The position numbers were made by a program, and so were the translations under genes. A model generated the notes under the pieces. That model worked only from the letters and a program-made list of their open reading frames with translations. It was not told the DNA's origin and did no database searches. Below, piece after piece: positions 35,277-42,790 of a stretch of 64,000 nucleotides of DNA. This DNA comes from UKL13-2 sp038206765 (lineage in GTDB: Bacteria > Pseudomonadota > Gammaproteobacteria > Burkholderiales > Usitatibacteraceae). The DNA is taken from the NCBI GenBank assembly GCA_038206765.1, contig JBBRAM010000008.1, positions 1-64,000 on the forward strand, read 5' to 3'. Numbering within the stretch: position 1 is the stretch's first letter; every line of letters starts with the position of its first letter.

Positions 35277-35621
35277 ATGCTGAAAAAAGTGCGCAAGTCC
35301 AGTTCACATATCACTTTGGTATTCATCGGTGCGGCAACCGTTGCCGCCACCCTGAACGGCTGCGGCAAAGAAGAAATTCGCCGCGATGTTTACGCCAGCA
35401 AACAAGATTGCTTGGCCGATTGGGGGCACACGCCTGCCGATTGCGAACCCGCCTATGATCGCCGCACCGGCAACGCTGCCGTCACGCATTACTACGGCCG
35501 CCCATACTCCTTTACAGGTTCAGGTTCACCCTCACATTCCGGCAAAACCATTGGCTCGTCGACCGTGAGCCGTGGCGGCTTTGGGTCGAGTGCCTCCAGC
35601 GGCCACTCGGCATCGGGCTAA
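35277..35621 (+). CDS. DUF1190 (YgiB/YjfM-like) lipoprotein
   Basis: The 114-residue protein has a signal peptide with lipobox LNGC (VFIGAATVAATLNGC), then RRDVYASKQDCLADWGHTPADCEP and a Ser/Gly-rich tail (GGFGSSASSGHSASG). The RDVY..x-DC-x-x-DW pattern with paired Cys matches the YgiB/YjfM family, which in enterobacteria lies next to glutathionylspermidine-synthase-like genes, as here (36224-37387). Function is unknown. It starts 33 bases after speE and is three bases from the next gene, so it belongs to the same transcript. Confidence 0.75.
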   Translation: MLKKVRKSSSHITLVFIGAATVAATLNGCGKEEIRRDVYASKQDCLADWGHTPADCEPAYDRRTGNAAVTHYYGRPYSFTGSGSPSHSGKTIGSSTVSRGGFGSSASSGHSASG

Positions 35622-35624
35622 CGA

Positions 35625-36227
35625 ATGACAGCAGCGCAGATGTCGGAGATTTCGGACAGGGCCGAGGCGGCAGAGACTGCGGAGACGGCAGGAATGACGG
35701 CGATTCGACAAGTCACGCAATCGGAGCTGGGAAACGCGGCGTTGCAAGCCCAGCTGTGCGATTTGTTGCGCGATGCGGTCGAGGGTGGTGCGTCGGTTGG
35801 CTATGTGCTGCCGGTGGCTGAACCGTTGCTCGAACAATATTGGCAGGGTGTTTTTGCCGATGCACAACATGATTCGCTTATTCTATTGGTCGCGGAACAC
35901 GCGGGGCAAATTGTCGGCTCGGCACAACTTTCATTGTCGATGAAGCCGAACGGCATGCACCGCGCGGAGGTGCAAAAGGTGTTGGTGCATCGTGCTGCTC
36001 GCCGTCGCGGCTTGGGTGGCGAATTAATGCGTGCGATTGAACGTGTCGCCATGGAGCGGGGCCGCACTTTGCTGGTGCTCGATACCGAAACCAACAGCGG
36101 CGGACAACAGCTTTACGCCACGCTGGGCTACCAAGCGGCGGGCGTGATTCCGAATTTTGCGCTGGCAACGATCCCCGGCCAAGCGTCGACACATGTGCCA
36201 ACAACCTATATGTACAAATTGTTATGA
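35625..36227 (+). CDS. GNAT-family N-acetyltransferase
   Basis: The 200-residue protein has the GNAT acetyl-CoA site VLVHRAARRRGLGGELMRA (Q/R-x-x-G-x-G/A type) and the C-terminal pattern LVLDTETNSGGQQLYATLGY. The first 25 residues come from a 9-bp tandem repeat (AEAAETAETAG). The gene overlaps the next by 4 bp (ATGA at 36224). The location inside a spermidine operon makes a polyamine or polyamine conjugate a candidate acceptor; that is inference only. Confidence 0.88.
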   Translation: MTAAQMSEISDRAEAAETAETAGMTAIRQVTQSELGNAALQAQLCDLLRDAVEGGASVGYVLPVAEPLLEQYWQGVFADAQHDSLILLVAEHAGQIVGSAQLSLSMKPNGMHRAEVQKVLVHRAARRRGLGGELMRAIERVAMERGRTLLVLDTETNSGGQQLYATLGYQAAGVIPNFALATIPGQASTHVPTTYMYKLL

Positions 36228-37387
36228 AGCGCGAAAGCCTCATCCCGCGTCCCGACTGGCCTGCCAAAATGGAGGCGTTAGGTTTCGGCTTTCATTCAAT
36301 TGACGGCATTTACTGGGACGAGCGGGCTTGTTATGCATTCACCGCTGCCGAGATTGATACGCTCGAGACAGCGACTGCCGCATGCCACGAGATGTGCCTT
36401 GCGGCTGCCCAACACGTGATCGATAAAAATTTGTATCACTTGTTTGCGATCCCGCCCGCGTTTATTCCAATGATTGAGCAATCTTGGAACAATGATGAAG
36501 CGACATTTTTCGGGCGTTTTGATTTCTCATGGGATTCAGGCTTGGCAAGTTCGAGCCCGCCCAAAATGCTCGAATACAACGCCGATACGCCCACCTCGTT
36601 GCTCGAGGCCAGTGTCGCCCAATGGTATTGGCTAAAAGACGTCAAGCCGGATGCCGATCAGTTCAACAGTTTGCACGAAAAGATGATTGAACGATTTAAA
36701 GAAATTAAAGAAGAGATAGGCGCAGAACTGAACGCCAATACCATCCACTTCACCTGCGTAGGCGATAGTGAAGAAGATGTTGGCAATCTTGATTATCTTT
36801 GCGATGTTGCGATGCAAGCGGGACTTAACGCACCGTTTATCGACATCGCTCATATCGGCTGGGATGCGGTGGCGAAAAAATTTGCGGATAGTCAGAACGA
36901 AGAAATTAAAGCGCTGTTCAAACTTTATCCGTGGGAATGGATGGTGCGGGAAGCGTTCGGTATGAACCTAATCGACAGCTCGATGCGCGTGATTGAGCCT
37001 GCATGGAAAATGCTCTTGGCCAATAAAGCAATTTTGCCGATTTTGTGGGAGCTGTATCCCGATCATCCAAACTTGTTGCCCGCTTTTTTTGAGCCGCAGA
37101 GATTTGTCACTGATTTTGTCAAAAAGCCGCTGCTCTCTCGTGAAGGCGGGAACGTTACAATCAAAACGGGCAACCGGGAAATCGCGATCCCCGGCGAATA
37201 TGGTGCAGAAGGTTTTATCTATCAAGCGTTTCATCCGGTACCAAATTTTCGGGAGAACGGCGCGGACAATTACATGGTGATTGGCTCATGGATTATCGGT
37301 GACGAGCCTGCCGGGATTGGCATTCGGGAAGATGAATCACCGGTGACGAAAAACACAAGCCGTTTTGTGCCGCATTATTTTGTTTAA
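36224..37387 (+). CDS. Glutathionylspermidine synthase-like ATP-grasp enzyme (YgiC/YjfC family)
   Basis: The 387-residue protein is a synthetase-domain-only homologue of GspS, with no N-terminal amidase. Motifs: LEYNADTPTSLLEA (substrate and Mg site), FTCVGDSEEDVGNLDYLCD, KKPLLSREGGNV (ATP-grasp Lys and loop) and the C-terminal SRFVPHYF. GspS joins spermidine to glutathione; YgiC/YjfC homologues have the same fold, but to my knowledge their natural substrate is not settled. The placement after speD-speE and the DUF1190 gene and before a DUF350 gene supports a polyamine-related ligation. Confidence 0.88.
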   Translation: MKRESLIPRPDWPAKMEALGFGFHSIDGIYWDERACYAFTAAEIDTLETATAACHEMCLAAAQHVIDKNLYHLFAIPPAFIPMIEQSWNNDEATFFGRFDFSWDSGLASSSPPKMLEYNADTPTSLLEASVAQWYWLKDVKPDADQFNSLHEKMIERFKEIKEEIGAELNANTIHFTCVGDSEEDVGNLDYLCDVAMQAGLNAPFIDIAHIGWDAVAKKFADSQNEEIKALFKLYPWEWMVREAFGMNLIDSSMRVIEPAWKMLLANKAILPILWELYPDHPNLLPAFFEPQRFVTDFVKKPLLSREGGNVTIKTGNREIAIPGEYGAEGFIYQAFHPVPNFRENGADNYMVIGSWIIGDEPAGIGIREDESPVTKNTSRFVPHYFV

Positions 37388-37408
37388 TGTTGTATTCAAG
37401 GAGCCACC

Positions 37409-37825
37409 ATGTTCAAACAAGAAGTAATGGAATCATTTGCCGGTTTTGATGATTTTTTAATTTACCTCGTCATTGCCGCCACGTTGCTGTCGGTATTTAT
37501 TGCAATCTATGTGCGCATCACGCCGTATCGTGAAATTGGCTTGATTCGCGAGGGCAATATGGCGGCGGCGTTTAGCTTATCAGGCACGCTGATCGGCATG
37601 GCGATTCCGCTCGCGAATGCGATTGAGTTTAGTGTCAATCCGGTCGATATGGCGATCTGGGGTTTCATCGCGCTCGGCATTCAGTTGCTAGTATTTGTGG
37701 TGGCGCGAATCGCCCTGCCGCATATTGCCCAAGACATTCCGGCCGGGAAGCAAGCATCTGGATTTTTTCTTGGCGCGATTTCGATTGCAGCAGGCATTTT
37801 GAATGCCGCTTGCATGACGTATTAG
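37409..37825 (+). CDS. DUF350 (YjfL-like) membrane protein
   Basis: The 138-residue protein has four membrane helices (FLIYLVIAATLLSVFIAIYV, AAAFSLSGTLIGMAIPLANA, AIWGFIALGIQLLVFVVARI, SGFFLGAISIAAGILNAACM) with the DUF350 signature TPYREIGLIREGNMAAA. AAGGAGCC lies six bases before the ATG. DUF350 genes occur next to YjfC-like and DUF1190 genes in E. coli as well (yjfL, yjfM, yjfC). Function unknown. Confidence 0.85.
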   Translation: MFKQEVMESFAGFDDFLIYLVIAATLLSVFIAIYVRITPYREIGLIREGNMAAAFSLSGTLIGMAIPLANAIEFSVNPVDMAIWGFIALGIQLLVFVVARIALPHIAQDIPAGKQASGFFLGAISIAAGILNAACMTY

Positions 37826-37844
37826 AAATGATAATTTGAACGCT

Positions 37845-39236
37845 ATGGCCGACAACAGTAGCGGTGCAAATAATATTGATTTAGTGAGCCGTTCGATCAA
37901 TAGCGTATGGCATCCCTGTACGCAGATGAAGCACCATGAGCAGTTTCCGCTCGTGCCTCTCACGCGCGGCGACGGTGCCTGGCTCATTGATGTGGAAGGC
38001 AATCGCTATTTGGATGCGGTGAGCTCATGGTGGGTGAATTTGTTTGGCCATGCCAACCCGCGCATCAATGCGGCACTCATTGATCAACTGGGCAAGTTGG
38101 AGCACGCCATGCTTGCAGGCTTCACCCACGAACCGGTCGTCGAATTGTCGGAACGTTTGGGCAAACTCACCGGCCTCGGTCATGCGTTCTATGGCAGCGA
38201 TGGCGCGAGTGCGGTGGAAATCGCGCTTAAAATGAGTTTTCATTTTTGGCGCAATACCGGCAAACCACGCAAACAAAAATTCGTCAGCTTGGAAGGCAGC
38301 TATCACGGTGAAACATTGGGCGCGCTGGCTGTGACCGATGTGGCAATTTTTCGCGATGCATATGGGCCGTTGTTGAACAATAATTTATCAGCGCCGTTCC
38401 CGGCAGCAACTTCAAATAAAAACAAAACCCCGGTATTGGCGCGCATCTTGGGACAATGTTGCCCTGAATGCACCGTGGATGCTAGTGATCGACTTGAAAA
38501 GCTGTTTGCGGAGCGGCATGATGAAATCGCCGCGTTTATCGTCGAACCGCTGGTGCAAGGTGCGGCCGGCATGCGAATGTATCACCCGGCGTATCTAAAA
38601 CAAGCCCGCGCTCTTTGCACGCAGTACAACATCCATTTTATTGCCGATGAAATCATGACTGGTTTTGGCCGCACGGGAACGATGTTTGCGTGCGAGCAGG
38701 CTGACATCAAGCCTGACCTGATGTGTTTATCAAAAGGCATCACTGGCGGCTATTTGCCGCTGTCTTGCGTGCTCACGACGGACGATATCTACGCCGCGTT
38801 TTATCACAACGATATCGCGCGGGGATTTTTGCATTCGCATTCCTACACCGGCAGCGCCTTGGCCTGCCGCGCAGCGTTGGCGACGCTGGATGTTTTTGCA
38901 TCGGACAACATCATTGAGAAAAATCGCGCAAAAGCTGATCGCTGGTTTACGTTGATTGCGCCAATTATTGAACATCCGCAGGTGAAAAACTTTCGGCAGT
39001 GCGGCATGATTTTCGCGTTTGATGTTGAGACTAAAACCCCCACATTTGCCCGTGAGTTTTTCGCTCGCAGTTTAAAACGCGGCGCGCTACTGCGGCCAAT
39101 TGGTACAACTGTTTATTTCATGCCGCCGTATATTTTAGAAGACGATGAGTTTGGCTGGCTGGTCAAACAAACATTGGACGTGATTGACGAAATGGAAAAC
39201 GATGGATTACTTAAACTGCCGCATGTTTTGCTTTAA
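37845..39236 (+). CDS. bioA: Adenosylmethionine-8-amino-7-oxononanoate aminotransferase BioA
   Basis: The enzyme has the BioA-specific N-terminal motif VWHPCTQMK, then YLDAVSSWWVNLFGHANPRI, YGSDGASAVEIALKM, SYHGETLGALAVTD, the metal/PLP region HFIADEIMTGFGRTG and the PLP-Lys in LMCLSKGITGG. It makes 7,8-diaminopelargonate in biotin synthesis using AdoMet as amino donor. ATG at 37845 is preferred over an in-frame TTG at 37836. No other bio gene is near. The position after the polyamine genes gives two AdoMet-using enzymes in one transcript. Confidence 0.95.
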   Translation: MADNSSGANNIDLVSRSINSVWHPCTQMKHHEQFPLVPLTRGDGAWLIDVEGNRYLDAVSSWWVNLFGHANPRINAALIDQLGKLEHAMLAGFTHEPVVELSERLGKLTGLGHAFYGSDGASAVEIALKMSFHFWRNTGKPRKQKFVSLEGSYHGETLGALAVTDVAIFRDAYGPLLNNNLSAPFPAATSNKNKTPVLARILGQCCPECTVDASDRLEKLFAERHDEIAAFIVEPLVQGAAGMRMYHPAYLKQARALCTQYNIHFIADEIMTGFGRTGTMFACEQADIKPDLMCLSKGITGGYLPLSCVLTTDDIYAAFYHNDIARGFLHSHSYTGSALACRAALATLDVFASDNIIEKNRAKADRWFTLIAPIIEHPQVKNFRQCGMIFAFDVETKTPTFAREFFARSLKRGALLRPIGTTVYFMPPYILEDDEFGWLVKQTLDVIDEMENDGLLKLPHVLL

Positions 39237-40776
39237 CACCCGCTCTGCGCCGCTAGGTTGTGGCATCGTTTTTTTATGTCTCGCGCTGAGCCTGTCGGCA
39301 TCATCGCTTAAAGCGCAAGTTCCCGCTGCGGCGCCTTCATCGGTGCCCGCATCGCCACTTTTATCGCCACCGTTATCGCCACCTTCGTCGCCCCCTGCAT
39401 CTTTGCCAACATCGCTACAGGCATCGCTCCCTGCAACCGTGACCGAAATTTTTACGCGCGCCAATGTCCCGCTTGATAGCGTGTCGATTGTCGTCAAAGA
39501 AGTGGGCGCAAAGGACGCCCTCGTCTCGCTTAACCCCGCCAAACCCATGAACCCAGCCTCGGTGATGAAGCTCTTCACCACTTATGCCGGATTAGAACTA
39601 CTCGGCCCGGCCTACACTTGGAAAACAGAAATTTATGCTGCCGGTGAAATTAGGGGTGGCACCTTGAAAGGCGACCTTGTGTTGAAAGGGACAGGCGACC
39701 CGAAGCTGACGGCGGAGCGGTTTCGGCAGCTGCTCAAACAACTTCACGAGCGCGGGATCACCACCATCAAAGGTGATTTGATTCTCGATAAAAGCTTTTT
39801 CGAACCCATCAATTTTGACTCAGCAAAATTTGACGGCGAACCGCTCAAAGCTTACAACGTTGGCGCCGATGCGCTGCTGCTCAATTTTAAAACGGTGCGG
39901 TTTAATTTCGCGCCGTCCTTGGACAACAAGTCGGCGCTGATTTCACCAGACCTGAAGCCGGTGCAGATGGAAATTGTAAACCGGATGCGCTTAAACGATG
40001 CCGCTTGCGGAGACTGGCGTGATCATATTTTGCTCGATGTGCAGTCAGTGACACCGACGCAATTGAAAGTATCGTTCACTGGCAGCTATCCGAAAAAATG
40101 TGGTGAGAGTGGGTGGAGTATTTCGCTACTTGATCACGCCAGATTTGTCGGTGGCGTGTTTGCCAGTCTATGGAAGGAGGTAGGCGGGAAATGGGATGGC
40201 GCAGTAAAAATTCAGGCCGCGCCACTGGATGCTACATTGCTCACTGCAACGGAATCGCCACCGCTTGCCGAGGTGGTACGGGACATCAATAAATTTTCAA
40301 ACAACGTAATGGCACGGCAACTGTTCTTGACCATTTCAGCCGAAAAGATGTTGCCGCCCGCGAGCGCGTCTCGGTCGGCGGACATCATCAAAGAATGGCT
40401 GAGCAAAAAAGGGATCGTAGCGCCGGAACTCGTATTTGAAAATGGCTCCGGGCTTTCACGTATTGAGCGGACGAGCGCCGCGACGCTGAGCGCAATGCTG
40501 GATGCGGCGTTTCGATCTAGTGTGATGCCGGAATTCATTTCCTCAATGCCGCTGCTAGGGGTGGACGGCACGCTGCGACGTCGCGGTAGAAGCGATGCGA
40601 TTGCTGGGCAAGCGCATATTAAAGGCGGCACGCTCAATGATTCCCGCGCGATGGCGGGCTTTGTGCTGGACCAAAACAGCCGCCGCTGGGTAGTTGTGAT
40701 GATCGTCAATCATCCCAACGCACTGTTGACGCAACCGGCTCAAGACGCCCTACTGGCCTGGGTTTACGCAAGATAG
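39202..40776 (+). CDS. dacB: D-alanyl-D-alanine carboxypeptidase/endopeptidase PBP4 (DacB)
   Basis: This class C penicillin-binding protein has a signal segment (GIVFLCLALSLSASSLKAQ), then a Pro/Ser/Ala linker from a 12-bp tandem repeat. Catalytic SxxK is in PASVMKLFTT (near residue 119), SxN in FSNNVMARQ, and the third box is IKGGTLND, with Gly in place of Thr in the usual KTG. It cleaves D-Ala-D-Ala and cross-links in the periplasm. The start is uncertain: ATG 39202 (GGA upstream) or ATG 39223; both overlap the end of bioA. Confidence 0.9.
   Translation: MDYLNCRMFCFNTRSAPLGCGIVFLCLALSLSASSLKAQVPAAAPSSVPASPLLSPPLSPPSSPPASLPTSLQASLPATVTEIFTRANVPLDSVSIVVKEVGAKDALVSLNPAKPMNPASVMKLFTTYAGLELLGPAYTWKTEIYAAGEIRGGTLKGDLVLKGTGDPKLTAERFRQLLKQLHERGITTIKGDLILDKSFFEPINFDSAKFDGEPLKAYNVGADALLLNFKTVRFNFAPSLDNKSALISPDLKPVQMEIVNRMRLNDAACGDWRDHILLDVQSVTPTQLKVSFTGSYPKKCGESGWSISLLDHARFVGGVFASLWKEVGGKWDGAVKIQAAPLDATLLTATESPPLAEVVRDINKFSNNVMARQLFLTISAEKMLPPASASRSADIIKEWLSKKGIVAPELVFENGSGLSRIERTSAATLSAMLDAAFRSSVMPEFISSMPLLGVDGTLRRRGRSDAIAGQAHIKGGTLNDSRAMAGFVLDQNSRRWVVVMIVNHPNALLTQPAQDALLAWVYAR
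39347..39430. repeat. 12-bp in-frame tandem repeat in the dacB linker
   Basis: Seven degenerate 12-base units with an ATCGCCAC core run from 39347 to 39430. They encode the Pro/Ser/Leu-rich stretch between the signal peptide and the enzyme domain. Confidence 0.7.
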
Positions 40777-40804
40777 GTTGGCCCCGCTGCTTGGCAACGT
40801 CGGC

Positions 40805-40839
40805 AAAAAAAGACCTGTCAACAGTTACCTGCTGACAGG
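40805..40839 (-). terminator. Rho-independent terminator of the EAL gene
   Basis: On the minus strand CCTGTCA (40839-40833) pairs with TGACAGG (40820-40814) around a 12-base loop, and TCTTTTTTT follows. It lies about 110 bases beyond the EAL gene stop at 40951. It also separates the convergent dacB. Confidence 0.8.
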
Positions 40840-40950
40840 CCGAAGTGATCGCAAGCCATGCTATAACCTGCGACCATAGGGACCATGGGGACCGTAAAGA
40901 CCGGGCGTTAGAATCAATCCGTCTACGCTGAATTGATTGTCAATTTTTCG

Positions 40951-42423
40951 CTACGCCAAATCCCTTCCCGTAACAGCTGTAACAGCCGTGACTGCTGCGA
41001 CAGCTGTGACAGCCGGCACAACCGTGGAAGTCGCTTTAAATGATGGCGGCAATTTTTGCACGAGGATGTCGCCACATAACACCATCGGCACGCCCTGCTG
41101 GGCGAAGCCGTATGACAGTGTGACGGTGCGGACATTGGGTAATTTGGAACCACGGTCGGTGTTGACTAACGGTGCATTTACTTTTACCACCGATGGCTCA
41201 GCGAGTGCGTGTTTCACAATTTGTTTTAGCTGTGCGGCGGCAGAATGCGGTGTGGCCACATTGGCCAGATCTTCGTCTTCAATCATATCGACCATGATGC
41301 GGCCAATCGATTGGTCGGTGCTGTCGTTGTTATCCGTGCTGACATCTTCACCGCGCAGCAAGTAAACGCGCGCCGCCTGCGGCATGGTCAGAAAAGCAGC
41401 TGTGGCATCGGCGAATTCAATTTGCTTCCCAATCGCATTTGCCGCATCAACCAGTAAATCACGGTGTTGATTGAGCGCGAGTAGCGTTGACCCTTCGATG
41501 TTCTCAGTGGCATATTGGGGTTCATTAATCGCGTCGTTCAGGCTGGTGAAAATACTTTGACACAAGGCCGGCGACATAGCGGTTTGATCGGGGCGCCCGA
41601 AGTAGAAACCCTGCAAATAGTCAGCGCCTGCAGCAACAGCGACAATCGCTTCGGCGCGTTCCTCAATGCCCTCGATCACTACTTTTGCGCCGCAATCGTG
41701 AATCAGCTTCACCATATTGCCAAGCACCAAGCGGGCATGGTGGTCGCGGGTTGCGGTTTCGATTACAGTGCGATCAATCTTGACGAGATCGGGGCGCAAG
41801 CGCCATAAACGATCAAAATTTGAAAAGCCAATACCGAAATCATCGATGGCGATTTTGCAGCCGATCTTGCGATAAAGATTTACGGCATCCACCAAATGCG
41901 CTTCATCCGAAACCCCGGTTTCCAAAATTTCGACCACGATATTGCTTGGGTGCACGCCGTAGAATGCAATCATTTCGGCGAATACTTCCGGGTGATGCGG
42001 GTCTTCAACGGCCGCTTCGGGGTAGGCGTTGATAAAAATGAGGCCGCGTTCGTTCTGAATGTTGGGCAAGTTGGCAAAATTGCGCATATGCAAGCCACGG
42101 CACAACCAATCGAGAAATAGCTCGTCCTGATGGTTTGCCGACAACGCAAACACGGTTTCCGGGCTGATCGGTTGGCCAGTCATATTGTGTGCCCGGAGCA
42201 AGCCTTCATAACCGACGCAGTTTTGTTCTGCTACACCAAGAATGGGTTGGAACGCCGATGACAGCGTCAGGGTATTAAACGGAAATGTTGTCCAGCCGCG
42301 ACCTTTGGGCAGACCGGCAAAGATACGATTTAGTCCGGAGGCCAGCGCGGTGCGCGGATCGACGTTGGTGTTGGCGGCTTTTGGCTGCGGTGGTTGGGTA
42401 GATTTGTTGAGAATGCTGGGCAT
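40951..42423 (-). CDS. EAL-domain cyclic di-GMP phosphodiesterase
   Basis: The EAL domain spans roughly residues 50-300 and keeps the catalytic set: Glu in GYEGLLR (near 73), Asn in LIFINAYPEA, Glu in VVEILETG, Asp-Asp in IDDFGIGFSN, Lys in LVKIDRTVIE, Glu in VIEGIEERAE and Gln in YLQGFYFGRP. Hydrolysis of c-di-GMP is therefore likely. A C-terminal region of 190 residues resembles a PAS/cache-like sensor (AFLTMPQAARVYLLRGEDVS). The tail is an AVT repeat from a 9-bp tandem repeat. A terminator follows. MshE in this window has a c-di-GMP-binding domain. Confidence 0.92.
   Translation of the reverse strand: MPSILNKSTQPPQPKAANTNVDPRTALASGLNRIFAGLPKGRGWTTFPFNTLTLSSAFQPILGVAEQNCVGYEGLLRAHNMTGQPISPETVFALSANHQDELFLDWLCRGLHMRNFANLPNIQNERGLIFINAYPEAAVEDPHHPEVFAEMIAFYGVHPSNIVVEILETGVSDEAHLVDAVNLYRKIGCKIAIDDFGIGFSNFDRLWRLRPDLVKIDRTVIETATRDHHARLVLGNMVKLIHDCGAKVVIEGIEERAEAIVAVAAGADYLQGFYFGRPDQTAMSPALCQSIFTSLNDAINEPQYATENIEGSTLLALNQHRDLLVDAANAIGKQIEFADATAAFLTMPQAARVYLLRGEDVSTDNNDSTDQSIGRIMVDMIEDEDLANVATPHSAAAQLKQIVKHALAEPSVVKVNAPLVNTDRGSKLPNVRTVTLSYGFAQQGVPMVLCGDILVQKLPPSFKATSTVVPAVTAVAAVTAVTAVTGRDLA
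40970..41014. repeat. 9-bp in-frame tandem repeat at the 3' end of the EAL gene
   Basis: Five units (GTAACAGCT type) run from 40970 to 41014 and encode repeated Ala-Val-Thr near the C-terminus, close to the end of the gene. Confidence 0.75.
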
Positions 42424-42790
42424 GGCAAATTCCGCTTTGTACGAACCAAAATCACGTTTTATAAAGGTGATCTGATTCTTGCAGGGTGCCGCTACGTGTC
42501 AATGTCAATCGCGCTTTTGATTATTACGGTTGTAACCGAACGCGCGCCTTTGACAATGCGGGCAGGTTGAGACTTTGTACGAACCTCATAGGGACACCCC
42601 CCAAACGCCCCGCCAGTACTGGGGTTTGGCATATCCTCTTGTCGCGCCGTGCTCTATTTCGGGTAAATTACCAACGACTGACGTTGTGCAAACCTTTGTG
42701 ACGTGGAACGAACCTTAGAAATTTTCATGCGATTTTGGGACAGGCGATAGGAAACTGTGGGCAGGGGAAAGGGGATGGCGGACGGCACTT
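42424..42790. other. Intergenic region between the hybrid kinase and EAL genes
   Basis: The 367 bases hold the EAL promoter region. Visible elements are a 13-base direct repeat (CTTTGTACGAACC at 42435-42447 and 42573-42585), a hairpin CGGTT-GT-AACCG at 42527-42538 and copy B of the dispersed element. No gene is supported. Confidence 0.6.
42608..42620 (-). repeat. Dispersed intergenic element, copy B
   Basis: On the minus strand the core reads AGTACTGGCGGGG, preceded by GCCAAACCCC (42630-42621), almost the same as copy C at 50283-50305. CCCC (42608-42611) and GGGG (42621-42624) can pair, giving a small hairpin. Confidence 0.5.

Noticed and set aside
42424..42790. Possible cyclic di-GMP riboswitch before the EAL gene
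   Set aside because: I could not find the conserved GEMM core motifs or the expected paired stems; only direct repeats and small hairpins are visible.
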